From Trileptium ribeirensis (Eukaryota; Nematoda; Enoplea; Enoplida; Thoracostomopsidae), in NCBI GenBank assembly GCA_030248225.1, contig JASANE010027700.1, positions 1-64,000 on the forward strand: 64,000 nt of DNA, written 5' to 3'. Position numbers and translations under genes: made by a program. The notes under the pieces were generated by a model, which searched no databases, was not told the DNA's origin, and saw only the letters and a program-made list of their open reading frames with translations. This document shows positions 1-11,559 of this stretch, piece by piece (the first letter of the stretch is position 1; each line of letters starts with the position of its first letter).

Positions 1-2
1 AG

Positions 3-143
3 ATCTTATTGTCGTGGTAGCACTACCAATTGTTTTGTTTAAAATATATCGAACAAGTCCACTGGGAAAACATTGCTGAGATTAAAATTCGCGCTAATAC
101 AGTCAACGACCAGTTTCCTATAGCCGCAGTGCACCCTATTATT
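3..143 (+). repeat. Left arm of a perfect 141-bp inverted repeat
   Basis: These bases reappear exactly as their reverse complement at 584-724, with about 440 bp between the arms. The arm covers most of the open frame of the possible exon at 21-240. Only one arm can be the original; the other is a copied inversion or an assembly artefact. Confidence 0.95.
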
Positions 144-240
144 GTTACAGGTCCTTTCTTCGGCCAAGATCCACTGTTTGAAGCGTTCTCAACGCAAAGT
201 TCTGCCATCGGTAATCTGGAACAAAGAATTCCATTATATA
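21..240 (+). CDS. Possible upstream coding exon of the PAN3 gene
   Basis: An open frame follows an AG at 19-20 and runs into a strong donor (gtaagt at 241). It encodes about 73 residues, including the stretch TGPFFGQDPLFEAFS. The frame ends in phase 0, which matches the phase-0 start of the next exon at 1558, so the two can be joined. I do not recognise the peptide as a PAN3 domain, and the acceptor is poor, lacking a clear pyrimidine tract, so the 5' limit may be wrong or lie outside the window. Most of this exon is duplicated in inverted orientation at 584-724. It could instead be the end of another gene or an artefact. Confidence 0.35.
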
Positions 241-561
241 TGGTAAGTTTATAATTGACAGATATATCGCAGTGATAAATGTAAGCCAATTTGCGTCCTT
301 CAGTTTATAGCTGCTGTAGCCAATAATAGCCCAGAAAGTGATGATTCGTATATGGCATCGTATGAATATTTCCACTGTTGTAAATTAACGACGTTTAGAT
401 TAACTGATGAATAATCGCTATCGCTTGATATTACCGATAATCGATAGTCGACAGTTCCAACTCTGTAATCGGCTTACATCATTCCAATAATCGGTCGTCT
501 ACGCTGCGTTCAGTGCTATGCTGTCAGTTTTCAATCCCGTATTCATTATAAACGACGATTG

Positions 562-590
562 TAATAATAATAATAATAATAATAATAATA
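562..590. repeat. (TAA)n microsatellite
   Basis: About nine uninterrupted TAA/AAT units sit at the inner boundary of the right inverted-repeat arm. The last two units also belong to that arm. Confidence 0.95.
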
Positions 591-724
591 GGGTGCACTG
601 CGGCTATAGGAAACTGGTCGTTGACTGTATTAGCGCGAATTTTAATCTCAGCAATGTTTTCCCAGTGGACTTGTTCGATATATTTTAAACAAAACAATTG
701 GTAGTGCTACCACGACAATAAGAT
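584..724 (-). repeat. Right arm of the 141-bp inverted repeat
   Basis: Exact reverse complement of 3-143. It lies in the intron after the possible exon 21-240. In a transcript, exon and intron copies would pair as a 141-bp stem. Confidence 0.95.
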
Positions 725-1060
725 TGATGAAACGGAGCGAGCGAAATCGTGAAAAATTTTTTTTCGTTTATCGCTTAGTCATAGCTCATGTTTGGGCAGA
801 TGGATTCCGATAAATTTTTTCATCGATAGCAAAAACGGTATCGATGGTCCATTTAGCTGAACGGGAGTAGCGCGGCCCCATCTTCTGTGTCAAAATGACA
901 AAAATATTTCTTAATGGTTCTTTGCCAAATGTGGCCATACGTGTAGCAATGTTTCACACCCCATATTTGGCGACACAGGCTTTGCATCGAAAAACGGATC
1001 ATCTCATCGAGTCTACCATTACCTCGTAGCAAAAACTGGACTGACAAATTATTGTGCAAC
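725..1060 (+). repeat. Dispersed repeat family B, copy 1
   Basis: It starts just after the inverted repeat with the motif GAAACGGAGCGAGCG. It is similar along its length to 55120-55460 and 60130-60440: shared landmarks are CATAnCTC near the start, ATGGATT, 'TTTGCCAAAT..GCCATACG', 'GCGACACAGGCTT.GCAT' and CTCATCGAG. A minus-strand frame through it is open for 83 codons and resembles the minus frame in the 55 kb copy. No known domain is recognisable. Confidence 0.75.
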
Positions 1061-1557
1061 GAAGACACAGGTCTCAGTGATTGTTTGATTCGACGCCTTT
1101 GCAAGTGTTATAATTCAATGTTATAATAATATATATGTTATAATACAATTCGATGTCATTATGACCGAAATTACACACATGTGTAAGATTCACCGACTAC
1201 TCGTAGGACTGAATAAATAATGTCGCTTTTCTCTAATCTCAGCGTAATCCGCTTCGGATTTCTGGGCCTTGTCCTTTTGCTAGAGAAACATATTTATCTT
1301 TTAATGTTTCGCTGTGTCACTGCCGAAAGATTTTTCTCGCGAAAAGTGGTATAAGTGAAGAGGTTGCGTTTTGTTTGGTGTATTTCTGAATATTGTCGTA
1401 GTATTGAAATTTTTTTGTTTGCGTCAGCAGTTTTCTGTCCCTGTGTGCCGTCTTAAATTTCGGGAATTTTTAATTATTGTTTATGTAATCATGGGGGTAG
1501 TCCTTACACAGTCGTGTTACTCCATTCTCAATTTTTTTATTGTATATTAAATTTCAG

Positions 1558-1729
1558 CGAAAGAATCCATGTGGTACGGGCAACCCTACAGGTCTGCAAA
1601 CAGGGTTTGGCACTAGTAGCGATGGGATCATTACAATGACCAGTACAAACAACCGTGCTGAGGAAATTAATTCACTGCCTTATCACCAGTATCAGTATAA
1701 TTTGAAAGACAGTCATACGTACAGTTATG
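1558..1729 (+). CDS. PAN3: PAN3 exon, N-terminal low-complexity region
   Basis: Bounded by a tttcag acceptor and a gtcagt donor, open throughout, entering in phase 0 and leaving in phase 1. It encodes 57 residues starting RKNPCGTGNPTG, rich in Gly, Thr, Asn and Tyr, with no domain of its own. Its phase-1 end joins cleanly to the 3917 exon, which supplies two bases to complete a Val codon. Assignment to PAN3 rests on phase, orientation and order, because the N-terminal half of PAN3 is poorly conserved and disordered in all animals. The CCCH zinc finger expected near the PAN3 N-terminus is not here, so it should lie upstream of the window. Confidence 0.6.
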
Positions 1730-1737
1730 GTCAGTGA

Positions 1738-3916
1738 AAATTTTATTGAAACGTAGCGAGCGGAGTTTTCTCTGTGGGCGCTAGGGTGAAAGTTCCTTTT
1801 TGTTTGTCGGTGTTCATAAGGCATCTTCGGATCATTAGATTTGGAAGTTTTTAGTTCGATGGCACAGGCTAATATATGTGCCCGTTTTTAGAACTATTGG
1901 AACACCGACCTCGTCTCCCTGTTATGAATCACTAAAAACTAAGTTCGAACCCTAGTATAGTCATGACGTACATGCTTTTCGCAACCCAAATCTGGAAAAT
2001 GGACCACTATTCGAAATCAGCACATCGAGATATTCGCTGGCGATTGTGGTTTCGTATGTGGCGGGCTTGGCTCATAATGGTTTTTAAATGGACCTGTGTG
2101 TCCGAAAGTAAATTAGAACTGTAATGTCTTCCCAACCGCTTTAGCCATCCTGTCTCCTAATACAGGGCAAAGGGTCTCCAGGATTTTAGGGCTCCACAGT
2201 CATGCCCCCAGGTAGGTTTTGGCTTGCCCCAGGTATTTTGAGGTGACACTAAAATAATCGTCTTGACAAGAAACGGTTTTAACGAAACCCAATACCACGC
2301 AGTATATTCCGACTATTTATGACAAAATCTAGATAAAATAAAAAGTACGGCCTGCAGAAATAGGTATTTTCACTACCTAAATAGCATATATGCAATAAAA
2401 AAGATATACATACTGTAAATACATTAAAACACGAAAAAATGCAATTATAAAACCCACTTGCTTTAGGGGTACGATTTCGTCTAAGTTACCTAGGCCAAAT
2501 TCTCTCCTTCCCTTTCCCCAGATATTTTCATCTCCCGAAGATTGGACCTGGGAAGATTCCAGCTACATGCCCCCAGGTCCTTTGGTCCTGTGGAGATACA
2601 AGGCGACATGGGTGATATTGGACTTATTTTGAACAGCAGTTTGTCTTCCGTGTAGCTGCATATGGTGTGCTGCAACTGTCTTTGGTTACGTTTCATGGTT
2701 GGTTCAAAAGGGGTTCTTCAATGGATCCATGCGCCTAAAATTCGTGAAAACGGTAATATCTTTGCAACCGCTGAAACGATATAACAGATATGGGTTTATT
2801 TTGAAATTGAGTTTCTATGCAAATATTTTCGTTGCGTTGTATTGTTACTGATGTACGCTTAGCACGTAGCCAGTAGGGATTCGCGGGGGAGGGGGGGGCG
2901 ACGCTAGCCATTGAGTGCATAGTCGGAAAATATCAATTTCATATTCATAAACTGTGGTGTAACTTCGCTTGTAATCAAGACTATAATTCGGAGAATTGAA
3001 GTGGTTTCCTTTGGTTGTCAGTTGTTCTGATAGAGATACTTCCTCCACAATTACTTTTGCAAATGTGTAAATTTTACGTAATGGAACATTGTATAACATA
3101 AAAAATTTCACTCACTGAAGTCGCCTTGTCTTTTGAATCTGGCTTGCTCCTCCTAAATTAGAAACCTTGCTGCGTGCCTGGATGCTATACTCGAACGACT
3201 GTTATTAAATTAATCTGAAATCGACCGAATGAACAGTTATATTAGCAAACGAAGCAAGTCGCATACAGGACGCTCCATTAGCCGACACACACTGGATAGG
3301 CAGAGTCCAAAGCCTTAACACTAGCTATGCAGTTGGCTTCATTACAATATTATCGATATACTTCGACTCTAATTCAAAGTAGTGGGCGTGTGGCTAATAC
3401 CCAGGTTGATTTCAGTACATAAGCCAATATTAAATACAATTTTAATCATAATCGAAATATTAACTTCAGCGGCAAACCTATAAAACAACCGAACACAAAA
3501 CAGATTTATTAAACAATTTTTTAAAAATAACGTGTAGAATGACTTTCCGGAGATCCACGTCTTCTAACCTATAGTTATATCGCACAGCAATAACATTCCT
3601 TTTATAATAATTGAAAAGCTTGCATTGACAGAGGAGATACGAATTCCGTAAATTTTGTGTATTGTATCCGGCAGTAAAGACGTGTAGGTAGTAAAGCGAA
3701 CTACTCAAAGCCTGTGTGTAGACATGGTTTGTAGAAATTTCTCCCTATAATTCTGATGTAAACTATTTAACTAGTCAATTTGCTTTCTGTTCCAGGAGTA
3801 CAATTTGTAAAGGAGTTGCCAATATAGGCAGCAGGTGTGCGTTATCTGATTGGCTAAAATATATCGCTGAAGTAGGTTATATTCAATTATGTTTTGGAGT
3901 CGTTAGTCTGTTTCAG
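1738..3916 (+). other. Intron with little recognisable content
   Basis: The first 60 bases carry another GAAACGTAGCGAGCG motif (from about 1747) followed by 'GGGCGCTAGGG', which is the start of family B without its body. The stretch 2735-2830 ('CGTGAAAACGGTAATAT' then a GAnACGATATA-type tail) resembles the tandem unit at 50.6-51.0 kb. A C/G-rich homopolymer patch sits near 2880. No exon could be supported. Confidence 0.5.
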
Positions 3917-4305
3917 TCCTGGAAAGCGGCGTTGTCGGTGGCCCGCACCCAGGGGCAGGAGGCGATGTTGGCGTTCCATGTTGCGGCGACATCAGTAGTT
4001 GTAACGTCGCTAACGCGGGATCGTCACATAACCATCAGCTATACTCATGGGCTCCTGCTGATTCTTCCTTTGGTGGTGGTTCAAAATTTCAGCATCAGGT
4101 GGCTGCCCAGCAGCGATTCGAACAACAACCAGTTGACCTACAACGATCGCCATTGCGGAATAATTTACATCAAAGTCAGGAGATCACGTGTAGTACTGGC
4201 CAGCAACAGCGGCAAATATTTAAACCGTCACATCATGTGATTGACGCACCTACTACTACCCCCAGCGAAGCTGAACTTGTACATATGTTACACCAACACA
4301 ATCTT
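3917..4305 (+). CDS. PAN3: PAN3 exon, Gln/His/Ser-rich N-terminal region
   Basis: Tttcag acceptor and gttagt donor. It takes two bases to complete the codon left by the exon ending at 1729, and then stays open for 129 codons to a phase-0 end. The peptide runs from a Gly-rich start (VVGGPHPGAGG) through a Gln-rich middle (FQHQVAAQQRFEQQP, QQQRQIF) to SEAELVHMLHQHNL. It looks like a disordered linker of an RNA-decay factor, as expected between the zinc finger and pseudokinase of PAN3. I see no PAM2 motif (PABP binding) in it. The phase-0 end does not fit the next recognised exon at 22459, which needs a phase-1 partner. A weaker gttgtt donor at 4310 would give phase 1. Confidence 0.6.
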
Positions 4306-4591
4306 GTTAGTTGTTTTACATGAAAAACTGTTCATTAGAACGTTACTTTTTGTAAGCTTATAGTACAATGGTTGAAGCAATACTTTTTGCATAGACTAAC
4401 ATACTTAAACTAAAGGAATCTTTGATATTTCCTTTCAGACTTCTAGCTCTAAACTGCTATATGAAGGCTTATGTATGTATGTAGGTTGGAACAGTAACCG
4501 ACTACAATTACACATATATAAAATACATTTATAATAATTATGTATTTACTGGTACTTGTCTTTCCATAGCCTTCTGAACAGGAGGAACTTC

Positions 4592-4915
4592 CATGCGGCG
4601 GGGCATGTCCATTCTCGGGTGAAATTTTAAAGTCAACCGGGAAAATTTTTTAGCTCTATATGCTACATATTTTTAGGTACCTTAACTTGTCATACAAATA
4701 TTTTCAATCTATTAAATGACGTCTTAGCATTATAAACAGTAGTAATTAATCTATAAATCATGGAGCATACAAAACATAAAAATATAGAGATATTTATAAA
4801 TTTTGGATTTAGTTGAACATGGGAGTTTTGGGCGAATTGCGGAGGGGCGGGCCACGAGGCAAAATCTCACAAACATGTGCAATTTTGGAAGTAGGGTCAC
4901 CACCTCTTCTCCGAA
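4592..4915 (+). repeat. Dispersed repeat family A, copy 1
   Basis: Shares the family landmarks in order: 'GTnCATTCTCGG', 'TTTCAATCTAT', 'GACGTCTTAGCATTA', 'TTTAGTTGAACATGGG', 'AAAATCTCACAAACATG'. Diverged but collinear with copies at 31.1, 42.6, 57.9, 61.1 and 62.3 kb. Confidence 0.85.
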
Positions 4916-4919
4916 TAAG

Positions 4920-7158
4920 CCAGCATGTATGTATATACTGACTACTTCGGAGTGTACCCGCCACTAAACGGGACAGTAAGTTAGCTATACCGTATCGTAT
5001 TTTTGTACCGTAGTACTGTTGTAACTAGGGTTAATGGAAATTTTTTTCAAATTAAATTTGGTACTCAGAGTTGCCATGTAATTAAATTTCTTAACATTAT
5101 TAAATTTCTTAACATTTAACGTTAACTATGTAAAGTTGTATTATTAGGTTTATTCGTCACTATTAGATGCAAAATCCGCCTTCTTTACTTTGTTTTTGTA
5201 GTCACATATATGGCTATGACTTCGTTAAATGTAGTACAATGTACTTCCGCATAGTCTAGTCGCGGTTTCTTCAAAATGGTATAATTGTCTTAGTGTAACT
5301 TGTCTTAGTGTAGCTCAAGTTGCCAATAGAACGAGAATACATAAACATTGAGACACGTTTGTCAACAATTATTGCATGTGTATCAGATCGACGTTACGCT
5401 GCTGCATTACGCACTTCCACCAACGTAATACGACCCCGGCTATCGTAACCTCAAGGGCGGACCTAGGGGTTCTTATTTCTATTCTTCTATTATTCCGGTC
5501 AGGCCCAAGAAATTACGGAGCGTATCTAGCCACAGGAGCGCTTCACAGGATGTGTTCTGATCCTGCCGGACGGGTTGTACACGTAGCCAAAGCGGTACTA
5601 CCTTTGAGGTCCCCAGGGAAGTTGGCTCCGTCACCTGCTCTCAGGCCAAAGAGACCATACCTCTATTCCCTATCCTCGTTTAACCGGGAAGTGTATTTTT
5701 AAAAGGTATTCGGATGGGCTTCATTTTCCTACTTTCTCGAACGGTTGATTTATTTAGCTAGTGGCCCCCACTAGGGTCCGACAAATCCCTAGACGTTTAC
5801 CGTCGGATTCGCGTGCGATTTCATATTCTGGGTCTTCAGTGAAAGTTTTAGTCGCACAATTTTCCTTATTAGTCGCACAATTTGTACTCACACTGTAATA
5901 CAATTATGAAATCGGCGAGTCTCGCTAAGGTTTGCTTCTTCAATGCGTGTGTCAAACCTGAACGTGGGTCGTCGATAGGGGTGATTGATTTCAAACTCCT
6001 TCTAACATCTATCGCCACTAGGGTCAGCAAAACACTGGGACACATTTTGGTTTGATTGAGTATTTATTGATGAGTCAAAATCGCATATGGACAAGAACAT
6101 ACTGTGCGGGCGAATACAATAGGTACAATGTCAGTAGTATGGTACGCTATTAGGAGAGTGAGCAGGGTGACAAATGGAGTAAATTGCGGAGTCATCGCCT
6201 TTTTCATGGAATTCTCACAGCTGATTCAAATTACGGTGTGAACTGCTAAGCCTTTTCCAATGACAGCTGCGCTTACCTTAGTCATTAAAAGTGGGTCAAA
6301 TCAAAAGCAAATACCGGTAAGTAATACGGAGCGTAAAACGGTTAGTTACCGTGAGAGGCGCCATTCAACCAACTACTCGCTCGGCACTACGATTACTACT
6401 AGAGGGTACTCCGACAAAACAACAGGTTCAGGTAGGCGAAAGGCAGATTGGGTTATTTCGCATCCTAATACGAGACGATTTTTTAATGTTTGGTTTGGGG
6501 TAATTCGGAAACTTATTTAGCTTACTGCAGAGTTCTAAACGGACTCCTACTAACTCCACGACAGGGTTGAGGACGTTGCCTTGGCCTTCAAATCCCACGG
6601 CTGCAATACACGTATAAAGTAACTCAGTGTTTGGCGGTAATTCTATTAAAGGTACTGCTCCAAAACTGGATGCAGATCTAAGGCTTTACAAGCGCGATTT
6701 GTACTAATGATTTTGTTCAATTTGGACCAAAACGTCGTGCTAATTTGACGGTGTGCTTATCCGGGTCAATAAACATTTAATATTTATGCGTCCTATGACA
6801 GGTTTCCTAGTTAAGGATTAATTACTTGCTCAATCCTTAATCAATGACTAACGATACGCTTAAACGTATAATTAGGCCATTACCTAAATAATGAGCTGCT
6901 ATGGGGCATTACATACCATTTTCTACTGGTTCCAACGGTCTAACAAACCTGGCTTACTTAATTGATTTTCTGTACTAATTGAATATCTTAACGCAATTCC
7001 TTAATGCGGAGGTTGTTCTACAAAGATCGATTCGTTCATTATTGCGATCACGTAAAGGCACTCGGGTGGTACAAAGAGCGAGCTTGGGCGCGTCCCTAGT
7101 TTACGACACAACTAAGAATTACTATGAGTTCCGTTACTTTCTGCCAATTGGGCGACTA
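4920..7158 (+). other. Intron upstream of the gypsy insertion
   Basis: No exon or known element recognised. A 108-codon open stretch at 5376-5702 has no recognisable domain. A perfect hairpin lies at 5758-5774 (7-bp stem, loop CCC), and a short 'TAGTCGCACAATTT' direct repeat at about 5850-5885. The TACA at 7159-7162 is the left copy of the gypsy target-site duplication. Confidence 0.5.
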
Positions 7159-7162
7159 TACA

Positions 7163-7315
7163 TGATGTGTCTTGCTGGTTGGCTATTTGAACATGCAAAT
7201 GAATGCAAATTACGAACATGGTAGCAAACCCAAATATGGGTATATAAGCTGTTACAATTTCAGTCTCATTCATTCGCCTCGTTTGTGTTTCTTTAATAAA
7301 CCTTCATCTGATCAA
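7163..7315 (+). repeat. 5' LTR (153 bp)
   Basis: Begins TGATGTG and ends GATCAA. It contains a TATA box (TATATAAGC near 7239) and an AATAAA poly(A) signal near 7295, so promoter and polyadenylation signals are compressed into a very short LTR. Confidence 0.95.
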
Positions 7316-7316
7316 T

Positions 7317-7327
7317 TGGCGATCAGG
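7317..7327 (+). promoter_or_regulatory. Primer-binding site of the gypsy element
   Basis: TGGCGATCAGG begins two bases after the 5' LTR. It would pair with a tRNA 3' end ...CCUGAUCGCCA. I cannot say which tRNA this is. Confidence 0.7.
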
Positions 7328-7331
7328 ATTT

Positions 7332-10300
7332 TTGCCGTTATTTTTACTGTTCGCACTGCTGTTGGCACCGGTTTGCGACGCTAACAATGACGATGACAAC
7401 GACTGGTTTACGCGTGTCCGTGCCTCAACCGCCGACGTTGATGGACCAACCGGGCGCGATTACGACAAGTGGCCGTTGTGGGTCAAAGACGTGACGAAGT
7501 TCTTCACACTCACGGAGTCGGTGTCAGGTCAACGTCTTGACGACGCATTCAAGAAGCTGTTCCTGCAATCACTGCTCGGGGCCGAGGGCAAGCGAATGGC
7601 GTACGCGCACAACATCAACGACGACGATGGTGCAACGTTTGTCAATTTCGTCCACGCGCTGGGCCAAATATTCCACAAACCTGCAAATCCTGTTCGTGCG
7701 GAGTTCGAATTCCGACGCCGTACACAAGAACCGGGGGAGTCGGTGGCCGACTTCTTCACGGCTCTACGTGCACTCATTGGCGAATGCGATTATGGCGCTG
7801 GCGAGGACCGTCAACTGGTGATGCAGTTGGTCATCGGATGCAGCTCGAGAGACGTTCAAGAACGGCTGCTGGTGGAACAATCAATCGATCTTGGGCGATT
7901 CCTGACGGTGATGAAAGCAGCCGAATCCGCCACTCAAACGGGAGCTGCACTCTACAACGATGGCTCGATCAATCGAATCGGTGGTGGCAACGCAAACGCG
8001 AAGTACAATGGCCGCAGTCATGGATCCAAAGCTCGAGAACGGATCAACCAGCCGGTGCGCGACAATGGTCAACGACACAACTCCTTGGCCGGTGGCAATC
8101 GATGCAAAGGTTGTGGTTCGAGCAAACATCGATACAAGGACAGCCACTGCCCCGCGCTCAACAAGAAATGCAACGCGTGTGGCAAGTCAAACCATTTCGC
8201 ATCGGAATGTATCATCTCGAAACGGCGACAACGCGATGTCAACCTGGTCATGAGCAACGTTTGTTTGACGAGCAACAATGGTTTGCCGATGGTTCGAGTA
8301 GCTGTTCCTGGGTCAAGCGTGTCATATCAAGCGATTGTCGATACAGCTGCCAGCGTATCAACAATCAATTGGCGCGACTTCAGACGATGCTGGCCGAATC
8401 AACGCGTCAAATGCACGTCGACAACACTGAAGAATTGCGACGGCACAACTGTCAATGGCATCATTGGTCAAGCCTCTGTAGCGATCAAAGTGCTCGACAA
8501 GCATGCGCGCGCAAATTTGTTCGTGACGAGGACTCCAATGCGATCAATATTGGGCGTGGATCTGATCAAGTCGCTGCAACTGACAATCACCACGCGTGAC
8601 GAGGCTATCAATACAATCGATTCCACACAAAGGAGCGATGCTCTTGGCAACTTCCCGAGCCTAACGTCCGAGTCGCTGGGCACGTTTTCGCAGTTCCAGC
8701 ATCGAATCCTGCTACGCGACGATGCAGTTCCAAAGGTGGTACCTGTGTGGACGATCCCAATTGCGCGACGCGATGCAGCAGTTGCGTAGATCCGACGAAT
8801 GGAGTCACTGGGTATCTGGAGCCCAGTGGACAAGAGCGAATGGGTTAAAGGATTGGTGACGGTGTGGAAAAAAGATGGCACTGTTCGAATCACCACCGAT
8901 CTGACGCCGATCAATCGCTACGTGATACCGGACAGGCATCCAATTCCCAACATCGAAGACCTGCTGGGCAAATTATCTGGCGCGCGATGGAAATCGAAGT
9001 TGGATTTGATGCGCGGATATTTCCACATACCGCTTGACGACAACAGCCGCAAGCTGACAACTACAGCAACTCCGATCGGACTTATTCGCATACAACCGTT
9101 TGCCAATGGGATTGACCGATTCGGCTTAGGTATTCCAAAAGTGTGTGGCAAACGCGCTTAAAACTTGCAACAACACCATATGTTACATTGACGATATTCT
9201 CGTCTGTGGTAAGACCAAGGCCGAGCACGACGCCGAACTTTTGAAAGTGTTCAAGTGTCTGAACGACCACGATTTCCGTTTAAACGTTCAAAAATGTGAG
9301 TTTTGTGTCAGCAAAGTGAAATTTCTGGGATTTGTTGTAGGCGAGATGGACAGGTTTCTCAAGATGAGTCAAAGGTTGCTGCAATCCGCGACGTTGCACA
9401 GCCGACAGACATAAAGCAGGCGCGATCTTTCCTTGGCTTGGTGGGGTTCCACAGCAAATTCCTCCCGAATTTCGCGACAATGGTCGAACCAATTCGACAA
9501 CTCACTCGTTCCAATGCGCGATTCAGTTGGGGCCCTCAACAACAGCGCGCATTCGAGGCCATCAAGGCCGCACTAGCCGACAATTTGAAGCTCGCTGTGT
9601 TCGACCCGAACGCCGAGACGTTTGTGACACCGACGCTTCCGACGTTGGTATTGGTGCTGTGATGTCTCAGATCCAATCCGGTATAGAGGTTCCGATCTGC
9701 TTCATTTCTCACACCCTTAGCGAACGAGAGCGGAACTATGCTGTCAACGAGCGCGAAGGATTAGCTTGCGTTTGGGCGTGCGAACGATTGTCGAAGTTCC
9801 TTCTCGGACGACCATTCACGTTGCGAACGGACCATTCAGCATTGACGACTCTTCTGCGACAACACACCGGCACGCGAAAATCGGCCAAATTCACGCGCTG
9901 GCTGGAGCGTCTTGCCGAGTTCGATTATACCGTCGAATACGAGCGCGGCTCAACGAATCACACTGCCGATGCACTGTCGCGACTACCGATTTCGCAAGAT
10001 GGCGAAGCGATCGATGACGATTTGACGATCCGTGCTCTGGGTGACGATGAGACCCATCAACCGTTGTCTTTCAAGCTGTTGGTCAACGAATCAAAGAACG
10101 ATGTGCGCATTCAAGCAGCGATACGTGCAATACGACTCAGTGACAAGTCTCGAGGGATGAACTGTCGAAGGCGCTCACAAGCATCAGTTCGATTCAAGCC
10201 GAGATTGCTGTCGACGGCGACCTGTTGGTTCGGGGTGATCGGATCGTGGTGCCGGCTCCGCTTCAACGTGTGTTGATCAAGCGCGCTCACGGTGGTCATC

Positions 10301-11193
10301 GTGGAATTGGACGGATGAAGCGACTCCTCCGTTTGCGGTATTGGTGGCCGGGTATGGACAATCAAATCGAGACGTTCGTCAAATTCTGCAATTCCGGCCA
10401 GGACAGTGCGAAGTCCCACGAACCCAAGCGACGCCGTCGTCATTCCCAAACCTGACAAGCCGTGGTCAAAGGTTGCAATCGACGTTACGGGACCGTTCTC
10501 CAACGCTCCGGGCAATCAACGATTCATCGTGGTGGTCGTCGACTACTATTCGTCGTTTCCGGAAATCCTTCTCACTGGAGACGTCATAACCGCTCGCATC
10601 TCCAGATGGTTGACGGATGTGTTCAATCGTTTTGGCAATCCCGACATCGGTACAAACTTCGTGTCGACGGAAATGCAGCAATTCCTCAAATCACGGGACA
10701 TTCTGCATCACCGCGTTCCGCTGTACGATCCGAGACGAAATGGCAAAGTCTAGGTGTACAATCGTACGCTCAAGCATGTGGCGCAAACGTTCGCTGCCGA
10801 CAACAAATCGTTCGAAGACGGGATGCAAGATGCTGTTTTCAGCTACAGGATCACTCTGTTAGAATGTGGCAACTCTCCTGCCAAATTGCTCTTCGGACGG
10901 AACATTCGATCATACATGGAGCCGCGAAAGCCTGGTTCCAACCATGCGGACGAGCAACCGGTCTCCCAACATGCACGACGACACCTCGAGTCTTCAAACA
11001 TGGCTTCAACGTGGGCGATCTGGTACGTGTTCGACTTCCGCATGTGCCCAAAGGAAGATCACCGTTCACATCTCCTTTCCGAATCAGACGAGTGCTGGGC
11101 GATCATACGTACGAGCTGGACAATGGCAAAGTTTGGTCATCGCGAAACCTCGTTGCCTTCAGACGAATAGCACCGTGCACAGTTGACATCTAG
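7332..11193 (+). pseudogene. Interrupted gag-pol of the gypsy element
   Basis: Gag occupies the first open frame. It has two zinc knuckles, CKGCGSSKH (from about 8103) and CNACGKSNHFASEC (8168-8209), then an aspartic protease region with VDTAASVST (about 8337) in place of the usual D-S/T-G-A. An in-frame TAG at 8787 precedes reverse transcriptase (VWKKDGTVRITTD near 8860; YIDDILV near 9185). RNase H (DASDVGIGAVM, LRTDHSALTTLL) and integrase (AHGGHRGIGRMKRLLRLRYW; VAIDVTGPF) follow. Reading frames change at about 9.1, 9.34, 9.63, 10.2, 10.4 and 10.97 kb. A second TAG at 10751 falls where the family has its catalytic Glu. The usual S-D-N-G around the second integrase Asp is missing, and the second Cys of the zinc-binding CxxC is not seen. 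No ATG is in frame at the Gag start; the frame is open from the PBS. This copy cannot make a working polyprotein as read. Confidence 0.93.
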
Positions 11194-11292
11194 CGTGGCG
11201 ACACTGGCCTGCAACGACGGTTAAACCGATCCAGTCGAGGTTTACCTCGAATCACCGTGGTGCCGGGCATACAGAAGAAATCTGAGTCCATC

Positions 11293-11302
11293 GAAAGGAG
11301 GG
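11293..11302 (+). promoter_or_regulatory. Polypurine tract of the gypsy element
   Basis: GAAAGGAGGG lies five bases before the 3' LTR, the expected plus-strand priming position. Confidence 0.75.
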
Positions 11303-11307
11303 ATGAT

Positions 11308-11460
11308 TGATGTGGCTTGCTGGTTGGCTATTTGAACATGCAAATGAATGCAAATTACGAACATGGTAGCAAACCCAAATATGGGTATATAAGCTGTTAC
11401 AATTTCAGTCTCATTCATTCGCCTCGTTTGTGTTTCTTTAATAAACCTCCATCTGATCAA
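11308..11460 (+). repeat. 3' LTR (153 bp)
   Basis: Same length as the 5' LTR, with two substitutions and no indel. Followed directly by the TACA target duplication. Confidence 0.95.
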
Positions 11461-11559
11461 TACATTATCGTTGTACACAGTTCATGTCAACTTCGGGGCA
11501 TGGGTTAAGATTGTATTCAGGTACCTATAAATTTGACTAAAACTAAAATTATGCCTCGT

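Larger units (their letters stand above)
7163..11460 (+). mobile_element. Ty3/gypsy LTR retrotransposon, structurally complete, mag-like
   Basis: Two direct 153-bp LTRs (7163-7315 and 11308-11460) flank a gag-pol region. The element is bounded by TACA at 7159-7162 and again at 11461-11464, a 4-bp target duplication typical of Ty3/gypsy. A primer-binding site and polypurine tract are in the right places. The two LTRs differ at only two positions (T/G at 7170/11315, T/C at 7304/11449), which suggests a recent insertion. The coding region is nevertheless badly interrupted. Domain order (Gag, protease, RT, RNase H, integrase) is that of Ty3/gypsy. The double zinc knuckle and the short LTR point to the mag-type lineage; that finer placement is inferred. 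It is inserted in a PAN3 intron in the same orientation as the gene. Confidence 0.95.

Noticed and set aside
1..240. Calling the first exon firmly as PAN3 N-terminus with a zinc finger
   Set aside because: No CCCH pattern (spaced Cys and a His) is present in the frame.
5376..5702. 108-codon open frame on the plus strand
   Set aside because: No recognisable domain, no PAN3 similarity, and no clear splice sites in a suitable phase.
7529..10681. Several long frames on both strands inside the gypsy element (for example 7784-8599 +, 8468-8914 -)
   Set aside because: They overlap gag-pol in other frames and carry no domain of their own; they arise from its GC-richer codons.
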